64,000 nt of DNA from Streptosporangium saharense (GTDB lineage Bacteria > Actinomycetota > Actinomycetes > Streptosporangiales > Streptosporangiaceae), in contig NZ_JACHJP010000003.1 in the NCBI RefSeq assembly GCF_014203715.1, forward strand, positions 372,001 through 436,000, given 5' to 3'. The notes under the pieces are model-generated. The model saw only the letters and a program-made list of their open reading frames with translations, was not told the DNA's origin and searched no databases. This document shows positions 34,925-42,286 of this stretch, one piece after another. Numbering within the stretch: position 1 is the first letter of the stretch; each line of letters starts with the position of its first letter. The position numbers and the translations under genes are program-made.

Positions 34925-37314
34925 CGACGCGGCTGTTCGGGGAGCCGGTCCGGCGCAGGGAGGACCCCAGGCTGCTGACCGGCAGGGGCCGCTACCTGGA
35001 CGACATCGGCGAGGGCGCCTACGAGGTGGCCTTCGTCAGGTCCCCGCACGCGCACGCCAGGATCCGCGACATCGACGTCTCGGCGGCGATCGACGTCGAG
35101 GGGCTGGTGGCGATCCACACCTGGGAGGACCTGCCCGCCCGGCTGGCCGAGCCGCTGCCGCTGCTGATCCCGCACCCGGCGCTGACCCACGGCCGCACCG
35201 CCTACCCGCTGGCGCGGGACGTGGTCAGGCACGTCGGCGAGCCCGTCGTGATGGTCGTCGCCCGCGACCGCTACCTCGCCGAGGACGTCTGCGGGCTGAT
35301 CGAGGTGGACTACGAGCCGCTGGCGCCGGTCGTCGGCATCGAGGAGGCGACGCGCGCCGAGGCTCTCGTCCACGAGGACGTGCCGGGCAACGTCGGCGCC
35401 CACCTGGTCCAGGAGGTGCGCTCGGCGACCGGTCTGGGCGCGCGGGAGGCGATCGAGGCGGCGCCGTACCGGCTGGAGTTCGGACTGGACATCGAGCGCA
35501 GCGCGTCGATGCCGCTTGAGGGGCGCGGCGTGCACGCCAGGTGGGACGCGGGGGACAGGTCGCTGCGGGTGCATTCGAGCACCCAGACCTCGACCAGCGT
35601 CAGGATGGCCATCGCCGCCAAGCTCGACCTGCCGCTGCCCCAGGTCGAGGTGGTCGCCCCGGACGTGGGCGGCGGGTTCGGCGTCAAGATCGTGCATCCC
35701 TGGCCCGAGGAGGTGCTCGTCCCGTGGGCCGCCATGCTGCTCGGCCACGAGGTCAGGTGGACCGAGGACAGGCGTGAGCACTTCGTCTCCTCGGCGCACG
35801 AACGGGCCCAGACGCACCACGTCCGGGTCGGCTTCGACGAGCGGGGGCGGGTGCTCGGTCTCGACGTGACGATCGTGCACGACCACGGCGCCTACACGCC
35901 CTACGGGATCATCGTGCCGATCATCACCTCGACCCAGCTTCCCGGCCCCTACAAACTGGGCGCCTACCGGGTGGAGTTCTCCTCGGTCTACACCAACACC
36001 GTGCAGGTCACGCCGTACCGGGGGGCGGGGCGCCCGCAGGCGGTCTTCTGCATGGAGCGGACGATGGACCGCGTCGCCGAGCACCTCGGCCTGGACCGTA
36101 CGGCGGTGCGCGAGGCCAACTTCATCCAGCCCGAGGAGTTCCCCTACGACCAGGGCCTGATCTTCCAGGACGGCCGTCCGCTGATCTACGACAGCGGCGA
36201 CTACCCGGAGTCGCTGCGCAGGCTCAAGGACCTCGTCGGCTGGGACGACTTCCCCGCGCTCAAGGAACAGGCCGCAAAACAGGGACGCAGGATCGGCATC
36301 GGCCTGGGCTGCTACGTGGAGGGCACCGGGGTCGGGCCGTACGAGGGCGGCCACGTCCAGGTCACCTCCGACGGCCGGGTGCACGTCTCGACCGGCCTCA
36401 CCTCGCAGGGACAGGGCCACGAGACGGTCTTCGCCCAGATCGCCGCCTCCGAACTCGGGGTGCCCATCGAACGGGTCAGCGTGGTCACCGGAGACACGCG
36501 CAGGTTCGGCTACGCGGTCGGCACGTTCGCCTCGCGGGCCGCGGTGATGAGCGGCAACGCCATCGCCCTGGCCTGCGGGAAGGTCAGGGAGAAGGCGCTG
36601 CGGATCGCCGCCGACGCCCTGGAGGCCGACCCCGGCGACCTGGAGATCGTCGAAGGTGAGGTGCGGGTCGTTGGCTCGCCGGGTACGGCCCTGCCGCTGG
36701 CCACGGTCGCGGTGCTGTCCAACCCGCTGCGCTACGCCTTCGACGAGGAGGCGGGCCGGGCCACCCAGTTCGCGGGCACCTCCTCCCCGGACAGGCCACC
36801 GGTCGCGGAGGGGGACGAACCGGGCCTCGAAGGCCGCGACTACTACTCGCCGATCCGCTCGACCTTCGCCTCCGGCATGCACGCGGCGATCGTGGAGACC
36901 GACCCGCTGACCGCGGAGATCCGCATCCTGCGCTACGCCGTCGTCCACGACTGCGGCAACCTGATCAATCCCATGATCGTTGAGGGGCAGATCCACGGCG
37001 GGGTCGCCCAGGGCGTCGGCGGCGCGCTGTACGAGCGGATGGTCTACGACGAGCACGGCCAGCTGCTGAACGCCTCGTTCATGGACTTCCTGATGCCCTA
37101 CGCCACCGAGATCCCCCGGGTGGAGACCGCCCACCTGCAGACGCCGTCGCCGCTCAACCCACTCGGCGTCAAGGGGGCGGGGGAGGCGGGGGTCATCCCG
37201 GTCTCCGCGGTGATCGCCTCCGCCGTCGAGGACGCAGAGGGCATCAGGATCGACAGGATGCCGATCTCCCCGTCAGAACTGTTCGACCTGCGCCGCGCGG
37301 CCTCCTCCGGATGA
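34921..37314 (+). CDS. Molybdenum hydroxylase large subunit (xanthine dehydrogenase/CoxL form II type)
   Basis: 797 residues from a GTG at 34921. It has the aldehyde-oxidase-type N-terminal domain (GRGRYLDDI, AFVRSPHAHA) and the Mo-binding domain with GGGFGVK. The active-site loop reads PYRGAGRPQA, not the VAYRCSFR of true form I CO dehydrogenase. The catalytic Glu lies in GVKGAGEAG near the C-terminus. It therefore should hydroxylate a substrate other than CO. The permease and PucR context favour a purine. Its TGA stop overlaps the first bases of a DUF397 remnant, a possible recombination junction. Confidence 0.88.
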   Translation: MTTRLFGEPVRRREDPRLLTGRGRYLDDIGEGAYEVAFVRSPHAHARIRDIDVSAAIDVEGLVAIHTWEDLPARLAEPLPLLIPHPALTHGRTAYPLARDVVRHVGEPVVMVVARDRYLAEDVCGLIEVDYEPLAPVVGIEEATRAEALVHEDVPGNVGAHLVQEVRSATGLGAREAIEAAPYRLEFGLDIERSASMPLEGRGVHARWDAGDRSLRVHSSTQTSTSVRMAIAAKLDLPLPQVEVVAPDVGGGFGVKIVHPWPEEVLVPWAAMLLGHEVRWTEDRREHFVSSAHERAQTHHVRVGFDERGRVLGLDVTIVHDHGAYTPYGIIVPIITSTQLPGPYKLGAYRVEFSSVYTNTVQVTPYRGAGRPQAVFCMERTMDRVAEHLGLDRTAVREANFIQPEEFPYDQGLIFQDGRPLIYDSGDYPESLRRLKDLVGWDDFPALKEQAAKQGRRIGIGLGCYVEGTGVGPYEGGHVQVTSDGRVHVSTGLTSQGQGHETVFAQIAASELGVPIERVSVVTGDTRRFGYAVGTFASRAAVMSGNAIALACGKVREKALRIAADALEADPGDLEIVEGEVRVVGSPGTALPLATVAVLSNPLRYAFDEEAGRATQFAGTSSPDRPPVAEGDEPGLEGRDYYSPIRSTFASGMHAAIVETDPLTAEIRILRYAVVHDCGNLINPMIVEGQIHGGVAQGVGGALYERMVYDEHGQLLNASFMDFLMPYATEIPRVETAHLQTPSPLNPLGVKGAGEAGVIPVSAVIASAVEDAEGIRIDRMPISPSELFDLRRAASSG

Positions 37315-37400
37315 ACGAACGCCATCGGGCGGGGGCGAAGGCAGAGGTCCTTGCCGCCGTGGACGGCGATCGTGCCGGGGATCGTCGGTTCAGAGTGGGT
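37311..37400 (-). pseudogene. DUF397 gene remnant
   Basis: On the minus strand this contains a short decayed copy of the 3' part of a DUF397 gene, with frame changes: pieces equivalent to SKDPSG and to FTPAQWRSFI are in different frames (the latter as FAPARWRSFI). The DNA (ATGAACGAACGCCA, one or two changes, GGGCGGGGG) is nearly the same as at 39021 inside an intact DUF397 gene, in the same orientation. It starts exactly at the hydroxylase stop codon. Confidence 0.55.
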
Positions 37401-37438
37401 TTGCGGCGTGCCGGATCTCCGGGCCGAGCCGGGCCTGA

Positions 37439-37678
37439 CGGCCGAAGACCCGCCGTGACTTCCACACCGTGGAGATCGCCCGGGGCTTCCATCCCAAGAA
37501 GGAACCGCTGGCCACGATCCACCTGTTGAACCGGGCCTACGAGATCAGCCCGGACACGGTCTCCTACAACCTGTTCACCCGCAGGACCACCGACGAGCTG
37601 ATGACCACGGGCGGCGCCACCGTACGAGACGAGGCACGCACTCTCGCCCGGAAGATCAAACTGGTTCCCGCAGCCTGA
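37439..37678 (+). pseudogene. Unrecognised ORF fragment before the CRISPR array
   Basis: An open frame of 79 codons begins after a stop at 37436. Read from the GTG at 37469 it is 69 residues: VEIARGFHPKKEPLATIHLL, then RAYEISPDTVSYNLF, RRTTDELMTTGG and EARTLARKIKLVPA. It has good protein-like composition but no ribosome-binding site, and the homology-like sense begins upstream of any start codon. It looks like the C-terminus of a larger protein whose 5' part was lost, next to the DUF397 remnant. I do not recognise the family. Confidence 0.45.
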
Positions 37679-37694
37679 ATCCCGAGGGGGAGGA

Positions 37695-37721
37695 TGCCTC
37701 CCTCTCGACGTGAGGGAGGCA
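37695..37721. terminator. Hairpin at the left edge of the CRISPR array
   Basis: TGCCTCCCTC, TCGACGT, GAGGGAGGCA: a perfect 10-bp stem 13 bp before the first repeat. If the array is transcribed leftward, as the repeat end suggests, this hairpin would be its terminator. It also follows the ORF fragment by 16 bp. Confidence 0.6.
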
Positions 37722-37734
37722 GCCTCCCTTGGGT

Positions 37735-38156
37735 GTTGCGAACCCTTCAGGGTGATGAGCGACTCGTGTTCCCTCCCGGCGTGACGCACATGGCGTCCGG
37801 GTTGCGAACCCTTCAGGGTGATGAGCGACCCACGACACGGTCGCTGACCCGTGGCCGAAGCTCGTGTTGCGAACCCTTCAGGGTGATGAGCGACTCCGGC
37901 GCTTGATGGCGATACTGACGCTGGTACTGCGTTGCGAACCCTTCAGGGTGATGAGCGACCCAACACCTGGTAGGCGCCGTTGGCCGTCTTGATCCGTTGC
38001 GAACCCTTCAGGGTGATGAGCGACATCGAAGAAATCCAAGCGGACGGTGTCGATCCCGCGGTTGCGAACCCTTCAGGGTGATGAGCGACGTCGAAGTATC
38101 GCGGGGCGGCCGCTACCTGCCGGTTCCGTTGCGAACCCTTCAGGGTGATGAGCGAC
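37735..38156 (-). CRISPR. CRISPR array, 7 identical 29-nt repeats, 6 spacers, no cas genes nearby
   Basis: Repeats start at 37735, 37801, 37866, 37931, 37996, 38061 and 38128. On the plus strand each begins GTTGCGAACCC and ends AGGGTGATGAGCGAC, with an ACCCT-TC-AGGGT inner palindrome. All seven are identical. Spacers are 37, 36, 36, 36, 36 and 38 nt. The minus-strand repeat ends in TTCGCAAC, a typical crRNA 5' handle form, and AT-richer DNA lies on the right, so I infer leftward transcription with the leader at higher coordinates. Spacer length near 36 nt fits Cas6-processed type I-B or III systems better than I-E. No cas gene is within this window, so it relies on distant Cas proteins or is inactive. 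Confidence 0.95.
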
Positions 38157-38280
38157 CCGAGGGTAAAGCCCCTGGTCAGGTAGGGCGAAATGCGGGTGGG
38201 GCGGACTGTTTTTGCAGCAGTCCGGCGGTAGTGCAGAGGTGCAGGTCAGGGCGTTGATCATTTTTTGGTACGGCTCGGCG
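38157..38280 (-). promoter_or_regulatory. Probable CRISPR leader
   Basis: Directly right of the last repeat, with AT-rich tracts (TGTTTTTGC near 38210 and TGATCATTTTTTGG near 38260) that stand out against the GC-rich background. Placement agrees with leftward transcription inferred from the repeat end. No open frame of note. Confidence 0.5.
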
Positions 38281-38397
38281 TATGAAGCTCTGTCCATGAT
38301 GACGGGCTCGTGGGGCAGAAGTCGAATGTTCCGAGTTTCGTGTCCTCCACGAAGGTGTTCCGTCTGAAGGCGCCGGGTTCTCTGCTTTCTCGGGCGG

Positions 38398-38961
38398 GTG
38401 GATGTGTCCATGAGCCAGGTGGAGATGAGCCGTCTCGGCCCCGGGGGCACTCGGGAGCATTTCGATGAGATTCAGCGGGTCTACGCTGTCGTGTTTCCGG
38501 GTTATGACCTGGAGGATCACCGGCGGCGGACTCTCCGGCAGACCGAGTCGGCCGGATTCGAGGCGGTCACAGTGCGGGAGAACGGTGTGCTGGTCGGCTT
38601 CGCCTATGGTCTGCCGCTCTCGGCACGCTCGACCTGGTGGGACGGGCTTCGGCCGTCCCCGCCTGATGGTTTTGCCGTTGAGACCGGGCGGCGGACGTTC
38701 GCGGTGATTGGTCTGGCGGTGCTGCCGTCCCATCGAGGCCGGGGGCTCGGCAGGCGTCTGATGGACGAGTTGCTCAGCTCGCGTCCTGAGGAGCGGGCGA
38801 CGCTGGCCACCGTTCCGGACAATCAGGAAGCGCAGCGCATGTACGAACGGTGGGGATGGAAGCCGACAGGCCAGACCCCGGGGGTCGAGGGCGAGACCGC
38901 AGACGCGTTCGACCTTTACGTGACCGCCCTACGCCCTGAGGTGGCGAGCAGCTCCCGATAG
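38398..38961 (+). CDS. GNAT-family N-acetyltransferase
   Basis: 187 residues from a GTG, or 183 from the ATG at 38410. The acetyl-CoA motif A is VIGLAVLPSHRGRGLGRRLMDELL near residue 110 (segments), with RGRGLG as the pyrophosphate loop. Motif B is NQEAQRMYERWGWKPTGQ. The substrate is unknown. Codon use is slightly less GC-rich at third positions than in the core genes around it, and it lies between the CRISPR array and DUF397 genes, so it may be acquired. Confidence 0.88.
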   Translation: MDVSMSQVEMSRLGPGGTREHFDEIQRVYAVVFPGYDLEDHRRRTLRQTESAGFEAVTVRENGVLVGFAYGLPLSARSTWWDGLRPSPPDGFAVETGRRTFAVIGLAVLPSHRGRGLGRRLMDELLSSRPEERATLATVPDNQEAQRMYERWGWKPTGQTPGVEGETADAFDLYVTALRPEVASSSR

Positions 38962-38983
38962 TTGGCCACTGCGTGACACCGCC

Positions 38984-39193
38984 TCAAGGAGTGTCGAAGG
39001 CGCCGGTGTTCACGCGGCCGATGAACGAACGCCACTGGGCGGGGGTGAAGGTCAGGGCCGGGCCGGAGGGGTCCTTGCTGTCGCGGACGGCGACCAGGCC
39101 GGGGAGGTTGGTGGCGACCTCGACGCAGTTCGCGCCCTCATTGGTGCTGAGGCTGGACTTGTGGAACTCGGCGCCTGTCAGGTCGGGGGACAT
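38984..39193 (-). CDS. DUF397 protein (copy 1)
   Basis: 69 residues from the ATG at 39193 (GAGGAAA ribosome-binding site). Family hallmarks: FHKSSLSTNEGANCVEVA near the N-terminus, VAVRDSKDPSGPAL, and FTPAQWRSFIGRV at the C-terminus. DUF397 proteins are small actinobacterial partners of DUF5753 XRE regulators, some linked to development. A terminator-like hairpin separates it from the second copy. Confidence 0.92.
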   Translation of the reverse strand: MSPDLTGAEFHKSSLSTNEGANCVEVATNLPGLVAVRDSKDPSGPALTFTPAQWRSFIGRVNTGAFDTP

Positions 39194-39258
39194 GGCTTTC
39201 CTCGCCTTCGCTCGGGGGTTCCTGGTCCCACTGTGCGAGCGGCTCCCACTACAAGCAA

Positions 39259-39288
39259 GACCCCGGCGCCGTGGGGGGTGCCGGGGTC
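39259..39288 (-). terminator. Terminator between the two DUF397 genes
   Basis: GACCCCGGC, 12 bases, GCCGGGGTC, followed on the minus strand by TTGCTTGT. It lies 17 bp after the stop of the second DUF397 gene, so the XRE-DUF397 pair probably ends here and copy 1 is read by leak-through or its own promoter. Confidence 0.65.
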
Positions 39289-39305
39289 CTTGGGAGCGAA
39301 GGTGA

Positions 39306-39509
39306 TCAGGCGTCGAAGTCGCCGGTCTTCGTCCGAAGGAGGAACGAACGCCACTGGCCGGCGGTGAACGCCAGCGTCGGGCCGGAGGGGTCCTTGCTGT
39401 CACGGACAGCCCGAGTGCCCTCTGGGAGATCGGCGACTTCCACACAGTCCGCGCCCTCATTGGTGCTGAGAGAGGACTTGCGCCAGGAGTACGGTTGCGT
39501 GGAGTCCAT
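39306..39509 (-). CDS. DUF397 protein (copy 2)
   Basis: 67 residues from the ATG at 39509 (AGGTGAAG upstream); a GTG at 39518 directly after the XRE stop is an alternative. Motifs: YSWRKSSLSTNEGADCVEVADL, AVRDSKDPSGPTL, FTAGQWRSFLLRT (segments). It is clearly paralogous to copy 1. It is the immediate downstream partner of the XRE gene, separated by about 9 bp, as in the WhiJ-like/DUF397 pairs of streptomycetes. Confidence 0.92.
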   Translation of the reverse strand: MDSTQPYSWRKSSLSTNEGADCVEVADLPEGTRAVRDSKDPSGPTLAFTAGQWRSFLLRTKTGDFDA

Positions 39510-39518
39510 GAGCTTCAC

Positions 39519-40337
39519 CTATGTGAGTCGGGTGACCATTGAGGACAGGTAGTCCCGCGTCGCGTCGGCGTTCAGAGCCTTCTCACGGACGTGGTCGTAC
39601 TTGAGTGTAAAACGCGAGAGATCCTTCTCCGCCTCCAAGTACAGGTCTCCGGCTGCGGTCTCCACGTACACGATGGGCTCGTCGCCGGTCTCCTCGTAGG
39701 TGAAGATCGTGAACGGTCCACTCACCGAACCGTGCGCACCAATCTCAAAGGGGAGAATCTGGATCTCCACCCCGGGCCGATGGCTCATGGCGATCAGGTG
39801 CTCCGCCTGCTCGCGCATGACGGCGGGACCGCCGATCATGCGGGACAGCGCGGCCTCGTCGATCACCGCAGAGAAGGCGGGCGGCCGGGCGCGGTCGAAG
39901 ATGGCCTGGCGGGCCATCCGGGCGGCGACCCTGCGCTGGTCGGTTCCCTCGAAGAGCGCGGCGGTGTAGGCGGGAGTCTGCAGCAGTCCCTGAATGACCA
40001 TCGCCCCATAACTCCGGATCGACGACGCGTCAGCCTCGGCTTCGGCAAGCATGCCGAGAATGTCGCGGTACTCGTACAGCCAGCCGCGCTGGCGGGAACC
40101 TCGGGCGAGGCTGATCATCTCTTCCCTAAGATCGGGATCGGTGACCCGGTAGACCTTGAGCAGGTCTTCCACGTCTCGGTGGTTGGGGCGCTCCCAGTCG
40201 TTGCGTTCGACGTAGGTGACCTTGCTCTTCGACCAGCCGAGCGCCTGCGCCACTTCGAGGGCGGTGAGCCCGGTGTCCTCGCGGAGGCGTCTCAGCTGCG
40301 CGGAGAGTCGTCGCTTGCTCAGTGTTGGACTGCGCAT
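39519..40337 (-). CDS. XRE-family regulator with DUF5753 domain
   Basis: 272 residues from the ATG at 40337 (GGGAGCG ribosome-binding site). The N-terminal HTH (TALEVAQALGWSKSKVTYVERND, residues ~24-46 in segments) is followed by the DUF5753 effector domain with RSYGAMVIQGLLQTPAYTAALF near residue 108 and the VEIQILPFEIGAHGSVSGPFTIF element. Such proteins pair with DUF397 proteins and several regulate differentiation or antibiotic production. A 19-bp palindrome 37 bp upstream is a probable autoregulatory site. Confidence 0.92.
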   Translation of the reverse strand: MRSPTLSKRRLSAQLRRLREDTGLTALEVAQALGWSKSKVTYVERNDWERPNHRDVEDLLKVYRVTDPDLREEMISLARGSRQRGWLYEYRDILGMLAEAEADASSIRSYGAMVIQGLLQTPAYTAALFEGTDQRRVAARMARQAIFDRARPPAFSAVIDEAALSRMIGGPAVMREQAEHLIAMSHRPGVEIQILPFEIGAHGSVSGPFTIFTYEETGDEPIVYVETAAGDLYLEAEKDLSRFTLKYDHVREKALNADATRDYLSSMVTRLT

Positions 40338-40373
40338 CGTGTTTCGCTCCCTCCCATGCCCGTTCGGCATTAA

Positions 40374-40392
40374 AACTTAGGTTTCCTAAGTT
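40374..40392. promoter_or_regulatory. Palindromic operator candidate upstream of the XRE gene
   Basis: AACTTAGG, TTT, CCTAAGTT. A perfect 8-bp inverted repeat, AT-rich in a GC-rich region, 37 bp before the XRE start codon. This is the expected place for an XRE autorepressor site. Confidence 0.65.
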
Positions 40393-40535
40393 AGCCCTTG
40401 CGGATCACCTGCTGGTAGGTACACACTGTGGGTCTCCAACCCACAACGCAGGGTGAGGGAATAATGACAGCGTCAGTCGGAGCACGAGTGCCGAATGGCA
40501 CACATCGCAGTGACTTTTCTTCTCAGCGGGTGGTG

Positions 40536-40826
40536 TCACCCGCCGTCGGCGAGATCGGCCTCGGCGCGCCACTGGTCCTGCGTTGTGACGAAAGTGCCCA
40601 CGCCCGTCTCGGCGCGGATCATGTTCAGGCCGGTCAGGTGCCGCAACGCCCTTCGGATGGTGTCCCGGGAGACCCAGAACTCCTCCTCCAACTGCGTGAT
40701 GCTGGGGATGGCGCTCCGCTGTCGATAACGACCGGACGTGATCCGTTCCTGCAGCTCGGCGGCGACCTGCTTCCAGATGGCCCGATCCTCATCCCAGACC
40801 GGCTGCCCCTGATCCCTTTTGATCAT
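40536..40826 (-). CDS. Minimal GntR-family regulator
   Basis: 96 residues from the ATG at 40826. It consists almost only of the GntR winged helix: IWKQVAAELQERITSGRYRQRSAIPSITQLEEEFWVSRDTIRRALRHLTGLNMI (segments), then GVGTFV. There is no effector-binding domain, as in short GntR proteins of actinobacterial mobile elements and developmental loci. The start lacks a clear ribosome-binding site, so the transcript may be leaderless. It is divergent from the four-gene small-protein cluster, whose first gene starts 255 bp away. Confidence 0.87.
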   Translation of the reverse strand: MIKRDQGQPVWDEDRAIWKQVAAELQERITSGRYRQRSAIPSITQLEEEFWVSRDTIRRALRHLTGLNMIRAETGVGTFVTTQDQWRAEADLADGG

Positions 40827-41081
40827 GGTGCAGACGGTAGAGGGGCGTTCCCATGCCCCTTCGGGCGTCCCCCGGAGCCTCGGGGAGCCCACGGGTGCCC
40901 CCCGGTGCATCACACTCTAGATCTTGAAAAGCCGCCCGCCGTACGGCCTGCCGAGCCTCAGCGAATTCGGTCCTGGGGTTCACGGTCCTGTACGGCTCAA
41001 CGCTTCGTTCCTCTCCCGACAGGTCCCCCGAACAGGGGGAATGGGGCGGGAGCCCTCAACCGGATCATGGAGGTGCGTTCC

Positions 41082-41309
41082 ATGTACGACGACACTCCCG
41101 TTCCCACCACCCCGGCCATCCCGGGCTGGCGGCTGATCGTCAGTGACACCGGCCGCTACTGGGCCATCCGCAACCGTGCCTTCCCGCGTGTGGCGTTGCG
41201 GGCCGGGGTGGAACCGGCCGTGGACGCCGACACCTTCGAGGAGGTCCAGGCCGCCGTGGCTGAGCAGGAGGAGAAGGCTCGCGTCGCGGTTGAGGGAGTG
41301 GTCTCGTGA
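41082..41309 (+). CDS. Small hypothetical protein, cluster member 1
   Basis: 75 residues; GGAGG nine bases before the ATG. Core: IPGWRLIVSDTGRYWAIRNR, then a long loop, then DADTFEEVQAAVAEQEEKA. This is the pattern 'PGW, beta strand, Trp-x-A-x-R, acidic helix' that recurs in the next three genes. No family name is known to me. It overlaps the next gene by GTGA and heads a tight operon. Confidence 0.8.
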   Translation: MYDDTPVPTTPAIPGWRLIVSDTGRYWAIRNRAFPRVALRAGVEPAVDADTFEEVQAAVAEQEEKARVAVEGVVS

Positions 41310-41644
41310 CGGGGCGGCACCGGGAGGGCCAGCCGTACAGCCTGGTGTATCGGCGGGTGTGGGATGGTCCCGCGCGGGCCGAGGCCGAGAGGCTCAGCCA
41401 GGTGTGGCCTGAGTGGACGGTGTTCTACAGCCTGAGTAAGCGGAGTTTCCACGCCGTGGCCTCCTGGGACAGCCCGCACTTGGTGATGGTCGAGGACGCC
41501 ACGACCGAGGGGCTGGAGGAGCGGATGCGGGAGGCGGAGATGAACCGTCTGCTTCGGGCCGCACCGCCCCAGCGCGGCGGCGGGGAGAGCCCGTCCGCTG
41601 AGGGAACCGCTGGGAAGCGGCGTCGGGGTGGGAGGGCGGCATGA
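41306..41644 (+). CDS. Small hypothetical protein, cluster member 2
   Basis: 112 residues from a GTG overlapping gene 1. Core: VWPEWTVFYSLSKRSFHAVASW, then ATTEGLEERMREAE. Relative to its neighbours it has PEW for PGW, F-H-A for W-x-A, and an added ~35-residue Arg/Gly-rich tail (GKRRRGGRAA at the end). It also has an N-terminal ~30-residue segment ahead of the core. Overlaps the next gene by ATGA. Confidence 0.78.
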   Translation: MTGRHREGQPYSLVYRRVWDGPARAEAERLSQVWPEWTVFYSLSKRSFHAVASWDSPHLVMVEDATTEGLEERMREAEMNRLLRAAPPQRGGGESPSAEGTAGKRRRGGRAA

Positions 41645-41979
41645 TGCCCCTGCTCAACACGACCCGTCCACACGCGGATCGAACCTGCGACACCGTGCAA
41701 CAGGCCCACCCGGGCTGGCTGGTCTTCCACAACGCGCAGACCGGTCTGTGGAACGCCTACCGGCATGCGCTGTCCGGCAGGCCGGAACCCGGCGCCGTGC
41801 TGCTGGTGCGGGCCGAGTCGGCGGAGGAGTTGGACCGCAAGCTGGCCGCCCAGAAGTCCCCGGCGGTGCCGCCGAGCATCCAGGCCGTCGCCGTCGCCCG
41901 TGCCCTCCAGACCCACGCCGCCCACGCCATCCGCGCTGGTCGGCGGCCTGTCGGACTGCGCAGGTTGCTGCGCTCCTAA
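41641..41979 (+). CDS. Small hypothetical protein, cluster member 3
   Basis: 112 residues. Core: AHPGWLVFHNAQTGLWNAYRHAL, then LLVRAESAEELDRKLAAQ. This is the clearest copy of the shared pattern. The C-terminus is basic (RAGRRPVGLRRLLRS). It ends 5 bp before a long hairpin. Confidence 0.78.
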   Translation: MMPLLNTTRPHADRTCDTVQQAHPGWLVFHNAQTGLWNAYRHALSGRPEPGAVLLVRAESAEELDRKLAAQKSPAVPPSIQAVAVARALQTHAAHAIRAGRRPVGLRRLLRS

Positions 41980-41984
41980 AAGCC

Positions 41985-42031
41985 GGTACGGCGGGCGGTG
42001 GGACCTCATCCCACCCGCTGCCCGCCGTACC
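41985..42031 (+). terminator. Long hairpin after cluster member 3
   Basis: Outer arms GGTACGGCGGGC and GCCCGCCGTACC, inner arms GGTGGGA and TCCCACC. A two-stage stem of 19 paired bases. It likely terminates or attenuates between members 3 and 4. It is followed by no U-tract. Confidence 0.7.
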
Positions 42032-42286
42032 CCATGAACGTGCGGCCCAGTCAGGAGGGGTCTGGGCCGCACACCTTCGCGAGGCGGCTCCCACACACGT
42101 CGGGACATGGCAGGGCGTGTTGGGGAAGGGGGAGCCGTCTCGCGCACCGGTCTCGCGTCCCCACACGCGAGGCCGGTCCCTCTACCGGGTGCCCGGCCTC
42201 ATGCTCCCCGGCTCGGGGCCGGGCACCCCCCGTCTGAACCGGCAAGGCCTCCCCGCGTGAGGCGTGTTTCCCGAAGCGAGACGACC
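42032..42286 (+). other. Non-coding leader before cluster member 4
   Basis: With the preceding hairpin this makes 307 bp between members 3 and 4. I see no gene here; an open frame from 42107 runs into member 4 but lacks coding bias in its first 60 codons. It probably holds a promoter for member 4 and the BldC-like gene. Confidence 0.45.

Noticed and set aside
34921..37314. Annotation of the hydroxylase as true aerobic CO dehydrogenase
   Set aside because: The active-site loop is PYRGAGRP and not the VAYRCSFR of form I CoxL; purine-related neighbours favour another substrate.
38090..38127. Spacer 6 shares GGCGGCCGCTAC with the mnhA gene near 53355, suggesting a self-target
   Set aside because: The match is about 12 bases in a GC-rich context and does not continue; chance similarity.
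40428..41309. 293-aa plus-strand ORF, with an ATG at 40464 and a fair ribosome-binding site
   Set aside because: It runs antisense through the GntR gene and loses codon bias; only its end, from 41082, is a separate real gene.
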